Shown: piece by piece, positions 34,526-44,053 of the stretch
How positions within the stretch are numbered: position 1 is the stretch's first letter
Layout: every line of letters begins with the position of its first letter
Origin: DSXH01 sp020724325
GTDB lineage: Bacteria > Bacteroidota > Ignavibacteria > Ignavibacteriales > Melioribacteraceae
Reading direction: 5' to 3'
Assembly (NCBI GenBank): GCA_040756515.1
Contig: JBFLYW010000001.1
Location: 124,001-188,000, forward strand
DNA: 64,000 bases
The notes under the pieces: generated by a model
Database searches by the model: none
What the model saw: only the letters and a program-made list of their open reading frames with translations
Told to the model about the DNA's origin: nothing
Position numbers and translations under genes: made by a program

Positions 34526-35161
34526 ATGGATTTAAATATGAAACTGCAAGAGTACTTTAATGAATTATCTTCTAACTCACCTACGCCGGGCGGAGGAAAT
34601 GTAGCTGCTTTATGCGGCGCTCTTGCATCGTCTTTGGGTACTATGGTCTGTAACCTTACAATAGGTAAAAAGAAATATGCAGACGTTGAAGAAGAAATGA
34701 TCCTGCTAAAGAGTAGATTGGAAAAATATCAAAAAGAATTTATCTGGCTTGCTCAAAAAGATAACGAAGCTTTCGAAAAAGTTATGGAAGTCTTTAAACT
34801 TCCAAAAGAATCAGAGCAGGAAAAAGAAGTACGCAGCAGTAAAATTGAAGAAGCAACTATTAATGCGGCGGAAGTACCTTCCGAAGTAATGAGAAAATGT
34901 TACGAGTTACTTCCATTGCTTAAAACGATAGCTGATAAAGGAAATAAAAACTCGCTTTCCGATGCCGGTGTAGCAGTAGCACTTGTTAGTACTTCTGTGC
35001 ATGGCGCATACCTGAACGTTCTAATTAACTGCAGTTCATTAAATAACCAGACTATAGCAGAAGAAATTAGAAAACGCACAAATATAATTTTCGAAGAGAT
35101 CGAGTTTAAAACATCGCAATTATTGGAGTCAATTACAAAATCCCTTCTGCCGGCATGTTAA
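34526..35161 (+). CDS. fchA: Formimidoyltetrahydrofolate cyclodeaminase / methenyl-THF cyclohydrolase family
   Basis: The family (FTCD_C) converts 5-formimino-THF to 5,10-methenyl-THF and ammonia. The 211-residue, all-helical protein carries SPTPGGGNVAALCGALASS near the N-terminus and SDAGVAVALVSTSVHGAYLNV in the second half. An upstream in-frame ATG (34493) would add 11 residues, but the AAGGAGG at 34515-34521 marks 34526. Together with ftcD it makes the split form of the bifunctional animal enzyme. It overlaps the next gene by seven bases. Confidence 0.9.
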   Translation: MDLNMKLQEYFNELSSNSPTPGGGNVAALCGALASSLGTMVCNLTIGKKKYADVEEEMILLKSRLEKYQKEFIWLAQKDNEAFEKVMEVFKLPKESEQEKEVRSSKIEEATINAAEVPSEVMRKCYELLPLLKTIADKGNKNSLSDAGVAVALVSTSVHGAYLNVLINCSSLNNQTIAEEIRKRTNIIFEEIEFKTSQLLESITKSLLPAC

Positions 35162-36390
35162 AGATTATTTTTATTCTCTTAATTATTCTATCAGATACAA
35201 TTACGGCTCAGAGTCAGAGAGTACTATTAGGAATTGATATACTTGAGAGAGATAACTTTTCTATAATTGAAAATAAACGTATAGCATTAATAACAAATCA
35301 GACCGGTGTAAACAAAAAATTAGTTTCAACGGTAGATCTTATTTCAAAAGCCAAAAATGTAGAACTTGTAGCAGTTTTTAGTCCGGAACACGGTTCCCGT
35401 GGATTGAGCAAAGCCGGGGAAATAGTAAATGATTTTATAGATAGTACAACGGGAATAAAATATTATTCGTTGTACGGAAAACGGACTAAACCAACCGCAG
35501 AAATGCTTTACAATATTGACGCTATTGTATACGATATTCAGGATATTGGATGCAGATCTTATACTTACATAAGTACTCTGGGTCTTGCAATGGAAGCCGC
35601 CGCAGAGAATAATAAAGAGTTTATAGTTTTAGACAGACCAAATCCTTTGGGCGGAATTAGGATTGAAGGAAATATTGTAGAAGATGGATTTAATTCTTTT
35701 GTAAGCCAGTATAAGATTCCGTATGTGTACGGTTTAACTTGCGGCGAGCTGGCAAGAATGCTAAATGAAGAAGGAATGCTTACTAATAAGGTTAAATGCA
35801 AACTAAATGTTGTTAAAATGACCGGCTGGAAAAGATGGATGCACTACAATGATACAGATTTAATATGGGTACCAACATCTACAAACGTTCCTTATAGTTT
35901 TACACCCTTTTATCTTGTAGGTACTGGTGTGCTCGGGGAATTAGTTACAATCTCAATCGGAATTTCTTATACACTACCTTTCCAAACATTTGCTGCCGAA
36001 TGGATAAACGCCGATACGCTTTCGGCTCACATGAACGCGTTAAATTTACGGGGAGTAAAATTCAGACCAATATCATATAAAACAAATTATGGAATCTGGA
36101 TAGATAAAGTACTTAACGGCGTTCAAATACACATAACAGATTTTAATAAGGTGAATCTGTTAGAGCTTCAATTCTATTTTATGGAGATACATAACAAATT
36201 ATATCCGGACAAAAAAATATTTAATGAAGCTGATTCCACCAGAATAAAAATGTTCGATAGAGTAATGGGAACTGATAAGGTAAGAAATGACTTTTCCAAA
36301 CAGTATAAGGTTAATGACATAAGATCTTACTTAAGAAAGGACGTCAAAGCATTCCGGGCTTTATCAAAGAAGTATTATCTCTACGATTAG
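35155..36390 (+). CDS. Exo-beta-N-acetylmuramidase NamZ-like (DUF1343)
   Basis: The 411-residue protein begins with a signal peptide (about 1-19) and then VLLGIDILERDNF and RIALITNQTGVN. AVFSPEHGSRG and VYDIQDIGCRSYTYISTL follow, all hallmarks of DUF1343, now known to include NamZ exo-muramidases (GH171) that trim MurNAc from peptidoglycan fragments. It would act in the periplasm. It overlaps fchA by seven bases, so it shares the histidine-pathway transcript although the roles are unrelated. Its stop codon overlaps that of the convergent lipoprotein gene. Confidence 0.88.
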   Translation: MLKIIFILLIILSDTITAQSQRVLLGIDILERDNFSIIENKRIALITNQTGVNKKLVSTVDLISKAKNVELVAVFSPEHGSRGLSKAGEIVNDFIDSTTGIKYYSLYGKRTKPTAEMLYNIDAIVYDIQDIGCRSYTYISTLGLAMEAAAENNKEFIVLDRPNPLGGIRIEGNIVEDGFNSFVSQYKIPYVYGLTCGELARMLNEEGMLTNKVKCKLNVVKMTGWKRWMHYNDTDLIWVPTSTNVPYSFTPFYLVGTGVLGELVTISIGISYTLPFQTFAAEWINADTLSAHMNALNLRGVKFRPISYKTNYGIWIDKVLNGVQIHITDFNKVNLLELQFYFMEIHNKLYPDKKIFNEADSTRIKMFDRVMGTDKVRNDFSKQYKVNDIRSYLRKDVKAFRALSKKYYLYD

Positions 36391-38105
36391 TACTCTACAA
36401 CAACATCAACAACAGGCCATCGTGCTCTTAAGTTTAGAGTATCCGGATAAAACGTAAACTTCTCTGCATAATTTATCGGCTTTATTGAACCGGCATCATA
36501 TTTACTATTTTTATTTTTATCTATAAAACTGCTTAATAGATATTTCCCAGGAATAATTTTAGAAAGATTAAATGATTTGTCTTTGTTTACCTTGTTTAAA
36601 TAACTTCTCTTATCGGTTCCAACACTTTTCAACTCAACAAAAAGTTCGGAGTTATCCTCATCAGTTCTAATTAAACCGGCAACACCGGAAAAATCGAGTT
36701 CGCTGTTTGTCGTAAATTTATGATTGTATGTAGAATCAATTTTATTTCCAGCGATATCAATTATTTTTCCTAAATCAATGTTAAGCTGGTATTCGGTGCG
36801 TTGTTTTAATTTGCTGTTAATTTTAAAATAGAACGATGCGTCATCAATAAACTCGATTAAATGGGACAGCACTTTTCCAGTTCCATCATAAGCAGATACA
36901 GCTTTATCTACATCAGTCCTCGAAAAACCATCACTAAATTTTATAGTTAAGACCGGGCTTTCAAAATCCACTTTGTCACCAGGCATATTTCCGGAAATTT
37001 TTTGCAGCTTGGGTGTTAAAGTATCGGGTTCAGAATTAGGTGTAATTGCATATGTCTCGTATGCATTTATGTTTCCATAATTATCAAAAATTTTATTGCT
37101 AACTAATACAATATTATTTCCATTTATCAGAGAGTCTTTAATAGCCAGATTATACTGGCGCGGACGCGCATCGCCTTTGAAGAAATAATAAACATCAAAT
37201 CTGGATTGTTTTGTTGAATCATACAAATAAAAATTTGAAGCGGATATTTTTGAGCTGTCAACCGGTTCGTTAAATTCAATTAGCAGATGATTTCTATCCA
37301 GCATTACAACGCTGCTTAATTTGGGCGGAATAGTATCCATCTTGTTCAAATAAAAATCGTTGTTGATTATTTCATCAATTTCTGATGTGATTTTTAAATC
37401 CTTGAATTGTACACCAATTTGATCATCGTTCATCTGGAACAAAAAATCTCTTAACCGATCGCGAATTGCATAAACATTATATTCTCCTTCTCCTAATCCT
37501 ACTATTGTATACTTGCCATTTTTCCCGACCTGAGAAACATAATCCGGTTTTTTTACTGTCGGGTCAATCTCCCCATCAATCTTTTTATAAGCAAAAACCA
37601 TGCATCCACCCGGGTCGATATCATAAATTTTTCCGGAGATTTTTCCGCTGTCAATTGAAGAACCGGTAGAAAACGCAAACGAAAAGGGTTCAGCCATTTT
37701 ATTTCTGTTATTTAAGTCCTCAACATCGGTACCAATTGTTATTGTGTAAGTGGTATTAGTTTTTAGTGTATCCTGAAAATAAGCAGTTAAAGATTTTCCA
37801 CTCCAATCGTACTTAAGACTTTTAGTTAATGGCGGCGAAACAAAAATTGCTTCCTGAACCGATCTTTTATCAACATACTCTGAGAAGGTCATTTCAAAGA
37901 AATTATCAGAATAATTTAACGTGCCTGGTTTTGGAATAATCTCAATTATTTTGGGCGGTATTTTATCTTCCTCTCCACCGCCAGGAGGCAATTGACTAGC
38001 GCAGCTCGAAATAAATAGTATTGTTATAACACCTGAAATAATTCTTGCGATAAAAATAAATGTGAAACTATTCTGTTGAGCCATAATTAAATTATTGATT
38101 TGCAT
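36387..38105 (-). CDS. Ig-like (Big_5) domain lipoprotein
   Basis: A hydrophobic leader ends in FISSC (Cys35 from the start at 38105) and is followed by a Gly/Pro-rich linker PPGGGEEDKIPPKI. An SbsA/Big_5-type Ig-like domain (about 45-150) comes next, with the phrase PKIIEIIPKPG typical of these Bacteroidota lipoproteins. The remainder of the 572 residues looks like further beta-sandwich modules (for example DTIPPKLSSV near residue 253). Starts at 38105 or 38084 (MAQQ) are both possible, and neither has a good ribosome site. It overlaps the mltG end by 14 bases. The function is unknown. Confidence 0.78.
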   Translation of the reverse strand: MQINNLIMAQQNSFTFIFIARIISGVITILFISSCASQLPPGGGEEDKIPPKIIEIIPKPGTLNYSDNFFEMTFSEYVDKRSVQEAIFVSPPLTKSLKYDWSGKSLTAYFQDTLKTNTTYTITIGTDVEDLNNRNKMAEPFSFAFSTGSSIDSGKISGKIYDIDPGGCMVFAYKKIDGEIDPTVKKPDYVSQVGKNGKYTIVGLGEGEYNVYAIRDRLRDFLFQMNDDQIGVQFKDLKITSEIDEIINNDFYLNKMDTIPPKLSSVVMLDRNHLLIEFNEPVDSSKISASNFYLYDSTKQSRFDVYYFFKGDARPRQYNLAIKDSLINGNNIVLVSNKIFDNYGNINAYETYAITPNSEPDTLTPKLQKISGNMPGDKVDFESPVLTIKFSDGFSRTDVDKAVSAYDGTGKVLSHLIEFIDDASFYFKINSKLKQRTEYQLNIDLGKIIDIAGNKIDSTYNHKFTTNSELDFSGVAGLIRTDEDNSELFVELKSVGTDKRSYLNKVNKDKSFNLSKIIPGKYLLSSFIDKNKNSKYDAGSIKPINYAEKFTFYPDTLNLRARWPVVDVVVEY

Positions 38106-39153
38106 TCAATTTTTGTTTGGAGCGCCATTCACGGTATTTACGAACATTCCGATTATGATCACTAATATTTGCCGAGAAAAAATGTCCGCCCTGTCCATTT
38201 GCAACAAAGTAATAATATTTATGAGATTCAGGATATAATGCCGCAATAATAGCATCTTTACCCGGATTATTAATTGGAGCCGGCGGAAGTCCGGGGTACT
38301 TATAAGTATTAAACTTAGAATCGATTTCAAGATCTTTGAAATAGATTTTATTTTTCCTTCTATCGCGAATTAGATATTGAACAGTTGGATCGGCTTGTAA
38401 CAGCATCCCTTTACGCAGCCGGTTATGATAAACACCCGATATTGTTTTAAACTCGCTGAAGAGATTCGATTCACCATCAATAATAGATGCCAGTGTTAAT
38501 ACCTGATGCTTATTCATTTTTAATTCTTTCATTCGATCAATCACTTTAGGATCTTCAAAAATATTATTCATTTGTGCGGAAAGTTTACTCAGGATTTCTT
38601 CTGCATCGCTTTGGGAATAAAAATAATATGTTTCGGGCAACAGATAGCCTTCAAGATTATCGGCATCAATACCCAGCGCATTTAAGAAAGAGCGGCTTCT
38701 GCTTAATTCCATCACTCTTGCCGAATCTACGTTTAATTGTTCTTTTAATAATTTAGCAAGATCATTTTGCCAGATTCCCTCTCCAATTGTAACAAGAATT
38801 TCTGCATCCGGTGGACCATCAATTAATAACTCAACTAATTGCAAATAACTTAATCCGTTAGGAATATTGTAACGACCGGCTTTCAGCTTTCTTTCTGCTC
38901 CGTAAATTAGTGCACTAATTTTCATGTTAATCTTACTTGGAATAATATTCCTGTTGTAAAGTGTGTCCGAAATTTGAGAGAGAGTCTGCCCTTTCTTCAC
39001 TTCAATCTTAACAGGTTCCTGCATATCATAATAATTTGGTGAAAAAAACGTGAAGACTAATATGGCGAGTACAGAAAAGAAAAAAATGACAACAAAAATT
39101 ATTTCTCTTCTGGATAGAATTGATTTTAAGCCGGTTATTTTTTTATTGTTCAA
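38092..39153 (-). CDS. mltG: Endolytic murein transglycosylase MltG
   Basis: MltG cleaves nascent glycan strands and sets their length. The 353-residue protein has one N-terminal helix (about 17-37), a LysM-like part with VKKGQTLSQISDTLY, and the YceG catalytic domain with EGYLLPETYYF, LQADPTVQYL and YPGLPPAPINNPG. The region that usually reads ASIIEKE(T) is ASIIDGES at 222-229, keeping Glu228 but with Asp at 226. The start is TTG at 39153. It follows tsaD by 105 bases. Confidence 0.93.
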   Translation of the reverse strand: MNNKKITGLKSILSRREIIFVVIFFFSVLAILVFTFFSPNYYDMQEPVKIEVKKGQTLSQISDTLYNRNIIPSKINMKISALIYGAERKLKAGRYNIPNGLSYLQLVELLIDGPPDAEILVTIGEGIWQNDLAKLLKEQLNVDSARVMELSRSRSFLNALGIDADNLEGYLLPETYYFYSQSDAEEILSKLSAQMNNIFEDPKVIDRMKELKMNKHQVLTLASIIDGESNLFSEFKTISGVYHNRLRKGMLLQADPTVQYLIRDRRKNKIYFKDLEIDSKFNTYKYPGLPPAPINNPGKDAIIAALYPESHKYYYFVANGQGGHFFSANISDHNRNVRKYREWRSKQKLNANQ

Positions 39154-39258
39154 TACTTATTCCTATTTGCTGCTTAAATATATTGAAATTATTTTTATGT
39201 GAAGCAGTCAATTTGAAATAGCTGCAGCAAAGTAAATCTTGTTGAGGTACCAACATAT

Positions 39259-40287
39259 TTATTGAATGAAAGGTTTAATAAAAGTATTATCGCTTATACT
39301 TGGATATGCATTATATTCAAGATTGTATTTGAATCCGGCATTATGGAGTATTAGTCCCCGGTAAGCAATCATAGCAGCATTATCACTGCAGAACTGGCTG
39401 GAAGGAATAACTAATTTTTTGTTAAACTTCTTTGCAATCGCTTCTAATTCAATTCCAAGAAGTTTATTTGCGGCAACACCGCCAACTAAACTTATCGAAT
39501 TGAAATGAAATTTTTCAACGGCTTTTTTAACATTTGTAACCAACGCCTTTATTACTGCTTGCTGAAAAGAGAAAGCAATCATCCTTAAATTTTCTGGAGG
39601 AATTTTCTCGCTACTACCAAAATTTTTCTGGATATAACGAAGAACGGATGTTTTTAATCCGCTGAATGAAAAATCAAATTCACTTTTGCAATGAGCAATT
39701 GGGAAATTAATAGAATCTGATTTAAGACCTTCTGCTGCCGATTGAATTTTTGGTCCGCCCGGGTAACCTAAACCAAGCAGTTTAGCAACTTTATCAAACG
39801 CTTCACCAGCTGCATCATCAATGGTTGTTCCTAATTGTTCAATTTCAGTATCGCTTTTTACAATCAGCAAAAGGGTATGACCTCCCGACACAACAAGACA
39901 AAGATAAGGGAACTCCGGTTTCTGTTCCATAAGAAAACCTGAGAACACATGTCCTTCGATATGATTAACCGGAATAAATGGTCTGTTGAGAGAAAATGCT
40001 AAGCTCTTTGCAAATGTTAAACCTACTAACAAAGCACCTATCAGCCCCGGACCAGCAGTTGCAGCAATAAGATCAATTTGGTTTAATGAGAGAAAGGATT
40101 GATTAAGAGCTTTTTTGATTAGCGGCATTAAAAGCTGGAGATGTGCCCTGCTCGATAATTCCGGTACTACACCTCCAAATTCTTTATGAAATTCCTGTGA
40201 AAAAATTAAATTGATTTTTAATTGACCGTCCGAAATAATTGCAACAGATGTTTCATCGCAGGATGTTTCTATTCCAAGTATATTCAT
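39259..40287 (-). CDS. tsaD: tRNA N6-adenosine threonylcarbamoyltransferase TsaD
   Basis: TsaD transfers threonylcarbamoyl to A37 of tRNAs that read ANN codons, working with TsaB, TsaE and TsaC. The 342-residue ASKHA protein begins MNILGIETSCDETSVA and has the metal-binding PVNHIEGHVFSGF and the nucleotide motif VVSGGHTLL. Length is normal. A 271-base gap upstream holds repeat copy 2. Confidence 0.97.
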   Translation of the reverse strand: MNILGIETSCDETSVAIISDGQLKINLIFSQEFHKEFGGVVPELSSRAHLQLLMPLIKKALNQSFLSLNQIDLIAATAGPGLIGALLVGLTFAKSLAFSLNRPFIPVNHIEGHVFSGFLMEQKPEFPYLCLVVSGGHTLLLIVKSDTEIEQLGTTIDDAAGEAFDKVAKLLGLGYPGGPKIQSAAEGLKSDSINFPIAHCKSEFDFSFSGLKTSVLRYIQKNFGSSEKIPPENLRMIAFSFQQAVIKALVTNVKKAVEKFHFNSISLVGGVAANKLLGIELEAIAKKFNKKLVIPSSQFCSDNAAMIAYRGLILHNAGFKYNLEYNAYPSISDNTFIKPFIQ

Positions 40288-40333
40288 ACTATTAATCTAC
40301 TATCTCATTCTAAATGGCTGTTAAACAATTACT

Positions 40334-40463
40334 AGTAACTTCTGAAAAATATCACTTGTCATTTCGATCTCGTCCTTCAGTTGGCAGGTAGGAAGAATCG
40401 AACCTAAATCTTGAAGGTCAAGAGTTGTTATTTTTTCCCTCATGACCTTCAAGGTTGTTGATT
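40334..40463 (+). repeat. Dispersed intergenic repeat, copy 2
   Basis: It matches copy 1 (541-764) in two blocks: 40334-40365 and 40398-40463, the latter 66 bases in both copies. The right block has the same inverted repeat, 40407-40420 with 40443-40456, with one G-U pair in RNA and again a 22-base loop. The middle (40366-40397) is short and lacks the tandem units of copy 1. It lies between tsaD and the proline dehydrogenase gene, downstream of the latter on the minus strand. The remaining bases 40464-40558 show nothing recognisable. Confidence 0.75.
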
Positions 40464-40558
40464 AACAAGTACTTTGGAGATATCCTCAGCATACGGTAGA
40501 CAAGTCTGTTTTACCTGTAATATTCTGTGTGCTAATCGTAATATCGCAGAAGCATCTA

Positions 40559-41491
40559 TCAATTAAACGTCAATATGCTCTTGGTTATATGCCAAGCCAT
40601 ATTAGGATTTTCTTGCAACCGTCTGATTGAATATTTATACCAGTGTTCACCAAACGGAATATATATACGCAATTTAAATCCGTCTTCATTAATTTTATTT
40701 CGCAGTCTTTCCTTAACACCGTAGAGCATCTGAAATTCAAATTTGTTTTTTGGTATCTGTTTTTTCTTAATCATTTCATAAGTATTATTGATCAGATAAT
40801 CATCATGAGTTGCAATTCCAACATAATTACCGTTATCAATTAGATAATTAAGAATATCTAAGAAGTTATCTCTCACCTTTTGTTTTGATTTGTAAGCTAT
40901 TTCTTCGGGTTCGATGTAAATCCCTTTGCAGAGTCTGTAGTTAGTTCCGGCAAGTTCAGGTTTTTTAACATCATTTAACGTTCGTTTTAGATACGATTGA
41001 ATAGCAATTCCAACATTATTATACTTTTCTCTTAACCTCAAATACATATTTATTGTAGCATCTGTAGTTGGAGAATCTTCCATATCGATTCTGACAAAAT
41101 TATTATACGATTTTGCTCTTTCAAGTATTTCTGATATTTGCTGATAACAAAATTCAGGATCGATTACAAGTCCTAATTGAGTTGGTTTTAATGATAAGTT
41201 TGAATTGAGTTTATTCTTATTAATTTCATCGAGAACCTGCAGACATTCATTTTTTGCCTGTTCACACTCGGATTTGGAAGTTACCGATTCACCTAAAACG
41301 TCAATAGTAGCAACAATACCTTTTGCATTCAAATCTTTAACAACACGTACAGCATCTTCTAATTTTTCGCCGGCGATATACTTTTTAGCAAACATATACA
41401 CAACTGGTTTGGGTAATAATTTTACAAATGAAACGATAGCTTTGTTGATTGGGTTCACTATAGCACCTATAATTGAAAAATGTGTAGTCAA
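40559..41491 (-). CDS. Proline dehydrogenase
   Basis: The FAD enzyme oxidises proline to pyrroline-5-carboxylate and passes electrons to the quinone pool. The 310-residue protein has the PRODH barrel motifs VRIDMEDSPTTD, YRLCKGIYIEPEE, EFQMLYGVKERLR, IYIPFGEHWYKYSIRRL (the double Arg binds substrate). This is the short monofunctional form; the P5C dehydrogenase is not in the window. The start is TTG at 41491 for lack of an ATG before the conserved start. Confidence 0.92.
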   Translation of the reverse strand: MTTHFSIIGAIVNPINKAIVSFVKLLPKPVVYMFAKKYIAGEKLEDAVRVVKDLNAKGIVATIDVLGESVTSKSECEQAKNECLQVLDEINKNKLNSNLSLKPTQLGLVIDPEFCYQQISEILERAKSYNNFVRIDMEDSPTTDATINMYLRLREKYNNVGIAIQSYLKRTLNDVKKPELAGTNYRLCKGIYIEPEEIAYKSKQKVRDNFLDILNYLIDNGNYVGIATHDDYLINNTYEMIKKKQIPKNKFEFQMLYGVKERLRNKINEDGFKLRIYIPFGEHWYKYSIRRLQENPNMAWHITKSILTFN

Positions 41492-41536
41492 AATTACCCT
41501 ATGCCAAAATAGAAATCAAGGAATGATGGGTTTGTC

Positions 41537-42154
41537 TTATTTATTCATCTTACTCAATGAACCCAATACTCTTAATAAAAATTTTATGCTTTGATGTAAA
41601 TGCTGGATTGTTGAATTATTGGTAATAATAAAATCCACTTTATTCTTTTTCTTTCCATCATCAATCTGGTATTTCATACGCTTCAATACTTCTTTTATAT
41701 CTACGTTTTCACGTTTCATTAACCTATCAATTCTATTTTTTTTATCGGAATAGACTAATACAATATGATCGAACATTTTTTCAATTTTTGCTTCGAAGAT
41801 TAATGCAGATTCAATAAAAATTATTTTTGAATTTTTCGATTCAGCTCTAATTAACTCATCAATTTTTCTTAATGCAGCGGGGTGAACTATGGAATTGATT
41901 AGCTTTACATTTTTTTTATTATTGAAGACCTTTGCAGCTAATAACTTTGTATTCAATTTTCCGTTAAGGTAAGTCTCCTTCCCAAAAAGATTTACAATTT
42001 TTCTTTTTACGGATTGGTTGTTTACGATCAAATCTTTGGCAATAAGGTCGGAACGTAATACAGTATAACCATTCTTTTCTATGTAATCACTAACAATTGA
42101 TTTACCGGAACCGATGTTACCGGTAATTCCTATCTTTATAATTTTAGAATCCAT
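41537..42154 (-). CDS. coaE: Dephospho-CoA kinase
   Basis: CoaE phosphorylates dephospho-CoA, the last step of coenzyme A synthesis. The P-loop GITGNIGSGKS lies eight residues from the start, and VHPAALRKIDELI and IFIESALIFEA are typical. I chose ATG 42154 (205 residues), with a GAGAAG site about 10 bases upstream. An upstream in-frame ATG at 42196 would read through the hairpin at 42186-42213 and adds residues unlike CoaE. Confidence 0.93.
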   Translation of the reverse strand: MDSKIIKIGITGNIGSGKSIVSDYIEKNGYTVLRSDLIAKDLIVNNQSVKRKIVNLFGKETYLNGKLNTKLLAAKVFNNKKNVKLINSIVHPAALRKIDELIRAESKNSKIIFIESALIFEAKIEKMFDHIVLVYSDKKNRIDRLMKRENVDIKEVLKRMKYQIDDGKKKNKVDFIITNNSTIQHLHQSIKFLLRVLGSLSKMNK

Positions 42155-42185
42155 CAAAAATTTCTTCTCTAAAATGCAGATGTAG

Positions 42186-42213
42186 ATAGGCGGCATTCAT
42201 AAGCGCCGCCTAT
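42186..42213 (-). terminator. GC-rich hairpin after the acyl-CoA synthetase gene
   Basis: Bases 42186-42194 and 42205-42213 form a perfect 9-base stem with a 10-base loop, ten bases past the acyl-CoA synthetase stop. The minus-strand continuation has no clear U-run, so it may be an inefficient or attenuating terminator ahead of coaE. Confidence 0.35.
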
Positions 42214-42222
42214 TTAGAACTA

Positions 42223-43944
42223 TTAATCCTGAGTTTCTGTGCTGCCAACTAAATAGCGTTTAATTTTTTGTGTAGTTGTTTTTTCGAATTCTTTTTCTCT
42301 TATATAGAACTTCTTAATTTGTTTATGAGCAGCAAGCTGTTTATTAGTTTTCTCGATTTCCAGTTGAATTAATTTATTAATTAATTCGTCTGTGATGTTC
42401 ACTTTGTGGGTTTCAGAATATTCGATAAATGCCTCAGCTTCCGCAACAATTTGTGCGGCAATTATTTCATCCTGTTTAATATCTTTTTCGCCAAATACAA
42501 GAGATTCAAGAATGAAAGGACTACGGTTTAATATATCTTCTATCTCTTCCGGAAAGACATTTTTACCGCCACGAGGAATTATAACATTTTTCTTTCTACC
42601 ATTTATATGCAAGAAATTATCCTCATCAATAAACCCGATATCACCTGTTTTGAACCACCCGTCTTCAAAAGTATCGCTTGTTATTTTTTCATTTTTATAG
42701 TATCCGAGCATAACACTTGGACCTTTAGCCCAAATTTCTCCGCTGCCATTTTCATCCGGTTTATGGATTTTTATATCGACCGAGGGCAACGGCAGCCCGG
42801 CAGCATCGTCCTTAAAATTATCGAGCCGGTTCAATGCAAGAATAGGCGAAGTTTCCGTTAAACCGTAGCCCTGAATAAATGTGAAACCAAATTCGCGCAA
42901 ACCCTTTGCAACAAGAGGATCTGGCGCAGCACCGCCGGCAATAAATATTCTAACAGCACCGCCAAACTTATTATGTAATTCCGAAAATACTTTTTTCTTA
43001 ACTGTTGATAATCCTGCTGTTGCAAAAATATTTGTTAATTTTACCAATGGAGGAACGACGATGGACTTAACTTTATTTTCTTTGATAGTCTTAACAATTC
43101 TGCGGAACATTTTATCGTAAAGTAGAGGAACACCTAAGAGAATTGTGGCTTTAACTGTCTGGATATCATCAACAACTGTTTTTAATGACCTGGCATAATG
43201 AACAGATGCGCCGCAATATAACGGGCACAACAATCCGCAAGTACATTCGTATGTATGATGCATTGGAAGTACAGAAAGGAATCTGTCTTTTTCATCTATT
43301 AAAACCATGCTTACCATGTCCATAAGATTGCAAGCAAGATTCTTTTGCGAAAGCATTACACCTTTTGCCCGTCCTAATGATCCGGATGTAAAAATGATTT
43401 CTGCTAGTTCTTCATTTTTAATTTTCGGTAATTCATCGGTGTTAATTTCATCTGCATTACGGATTAACTTTAGCATGTTCAGAAATTCTTTATCCTCACT
43501 TGTATCATCCATACAAATAAAAAATTTCATTTTCTTTAGTGAGGATTTACTTTCTGCCATAATACCAGCATAAGAACCGGAAAAAATAATTGCTTCTGCA
43601 TCCGATTCATGCATAATGTTCATTATCTCGTTGGCAGTAAGATTTTTATCAATCGGAACAATTACATAATTAAAACTCATTGCTGTTAAATAAGCAATTG
43701 CCCACTGAATTCTATTCTCGCTTATCACCGCAATATGGGCTCTTTCTTTTATGCCAAGATTTTTAAGCGCGGCGCCAAATCGTAGAACGTTTTCTAATAA
43801 TTCGCGGTAAGAAACTTTGCTAATCGGTGTTGGATTCAGATCTTCGAGTGCTGGCTTAGAACCAAATTTCTTAGCCGATTGAACAAGCATATCCTGGATT
43901 GATTCAATTCTGGGAACTTGGTAAAGTTTGAGTTCTTTTTTCAT
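42223..43944 (-). CDS. Long-chain acyl-CoA synthetase (AMP-binding)
   Basis: The enzyme activates fatty acids with ATP and CoA. From ATG 43944 the protein has 573 residues. It carries the P-loop-like FTSGSLGRAKGVMLS (usually TSGTTGxPKG), QGYGLTETSPI and GWFKTGDIGFIDEDNFL, and a C-terminal K-containing TTQKIKR that fits the catalytic lysine. An upstream in-frame start (44016) would add 24 residues not seen in relatives. Its substrate range is unknown. It supplies acyl-CoA for beta-oxidation, for which etfA and etfB at 48963-50686 could accept electrons. Confidence 0.9.
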   Translation of the reverse strand: MKKELKLYQVPRIESIQDMLVQSAKKFGSKPALEDLNPTPISKVSYRELLENVLRFGAALKNLGIKERAHIAVISENRIQWAIAYLTAMSFNYVIVPIDKNLTANEIMNIMHESDAEAIIFSGSYAGIMAESKSSLKKMKFFICMDDTSEDKEFLNMLKLIRNADEINTDELPKIKNEELAEIIFTSGSLGRAKGVMLSQKNLACNLMDMVSMVLIDEKDRFLSVLPMHHTYECTCGLLCPLYCGASVHYARSLKTVVDDIQTVKATILLGVPLLYDKMFRRIVKTIKENKVKSIVVPPLVKLTNIFATAGLSTVKKKVFSELHNKFGGAVRIFIAGGAAPDPLVAKGLREFGFTFIQGYGLTETSPILALNRLDNFKDDAAGLPLPSVDIKIHKPDENGSGEIWAKGPSVMLGYYKNEKITSDTFEDGWFKTGDIGFIDEDNFLHINGRKKNVIIPRGGKNVFPEEIEDILNRSPFILESLVFGEKDIKQDEIIAAQIVAEAEAFIEYSETHKVNITDELINKLIQLEIEKTNKQLAAHKQIKKFYIREKEFEKTTTQKIKRYLVGSTETQD

Positions 43945-44053
43945 GTTGACTCTATATTTTATTAAGGAATTTTCATACAGAAAAAGAGAATTCAGAAATA
44001 AAGTAATCCGGTACAAACAGAAAGAAATCAGAAAATTTTAAGAATTACCCTAT

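Noticed and set aside
42155..42196. Longer CoaE starting at 42196
   Set aside because: The extension reads through a GC-rich hairpin and lacks similarity; ATG 42154 has a ribosome site and the P-loop at the proper distance.
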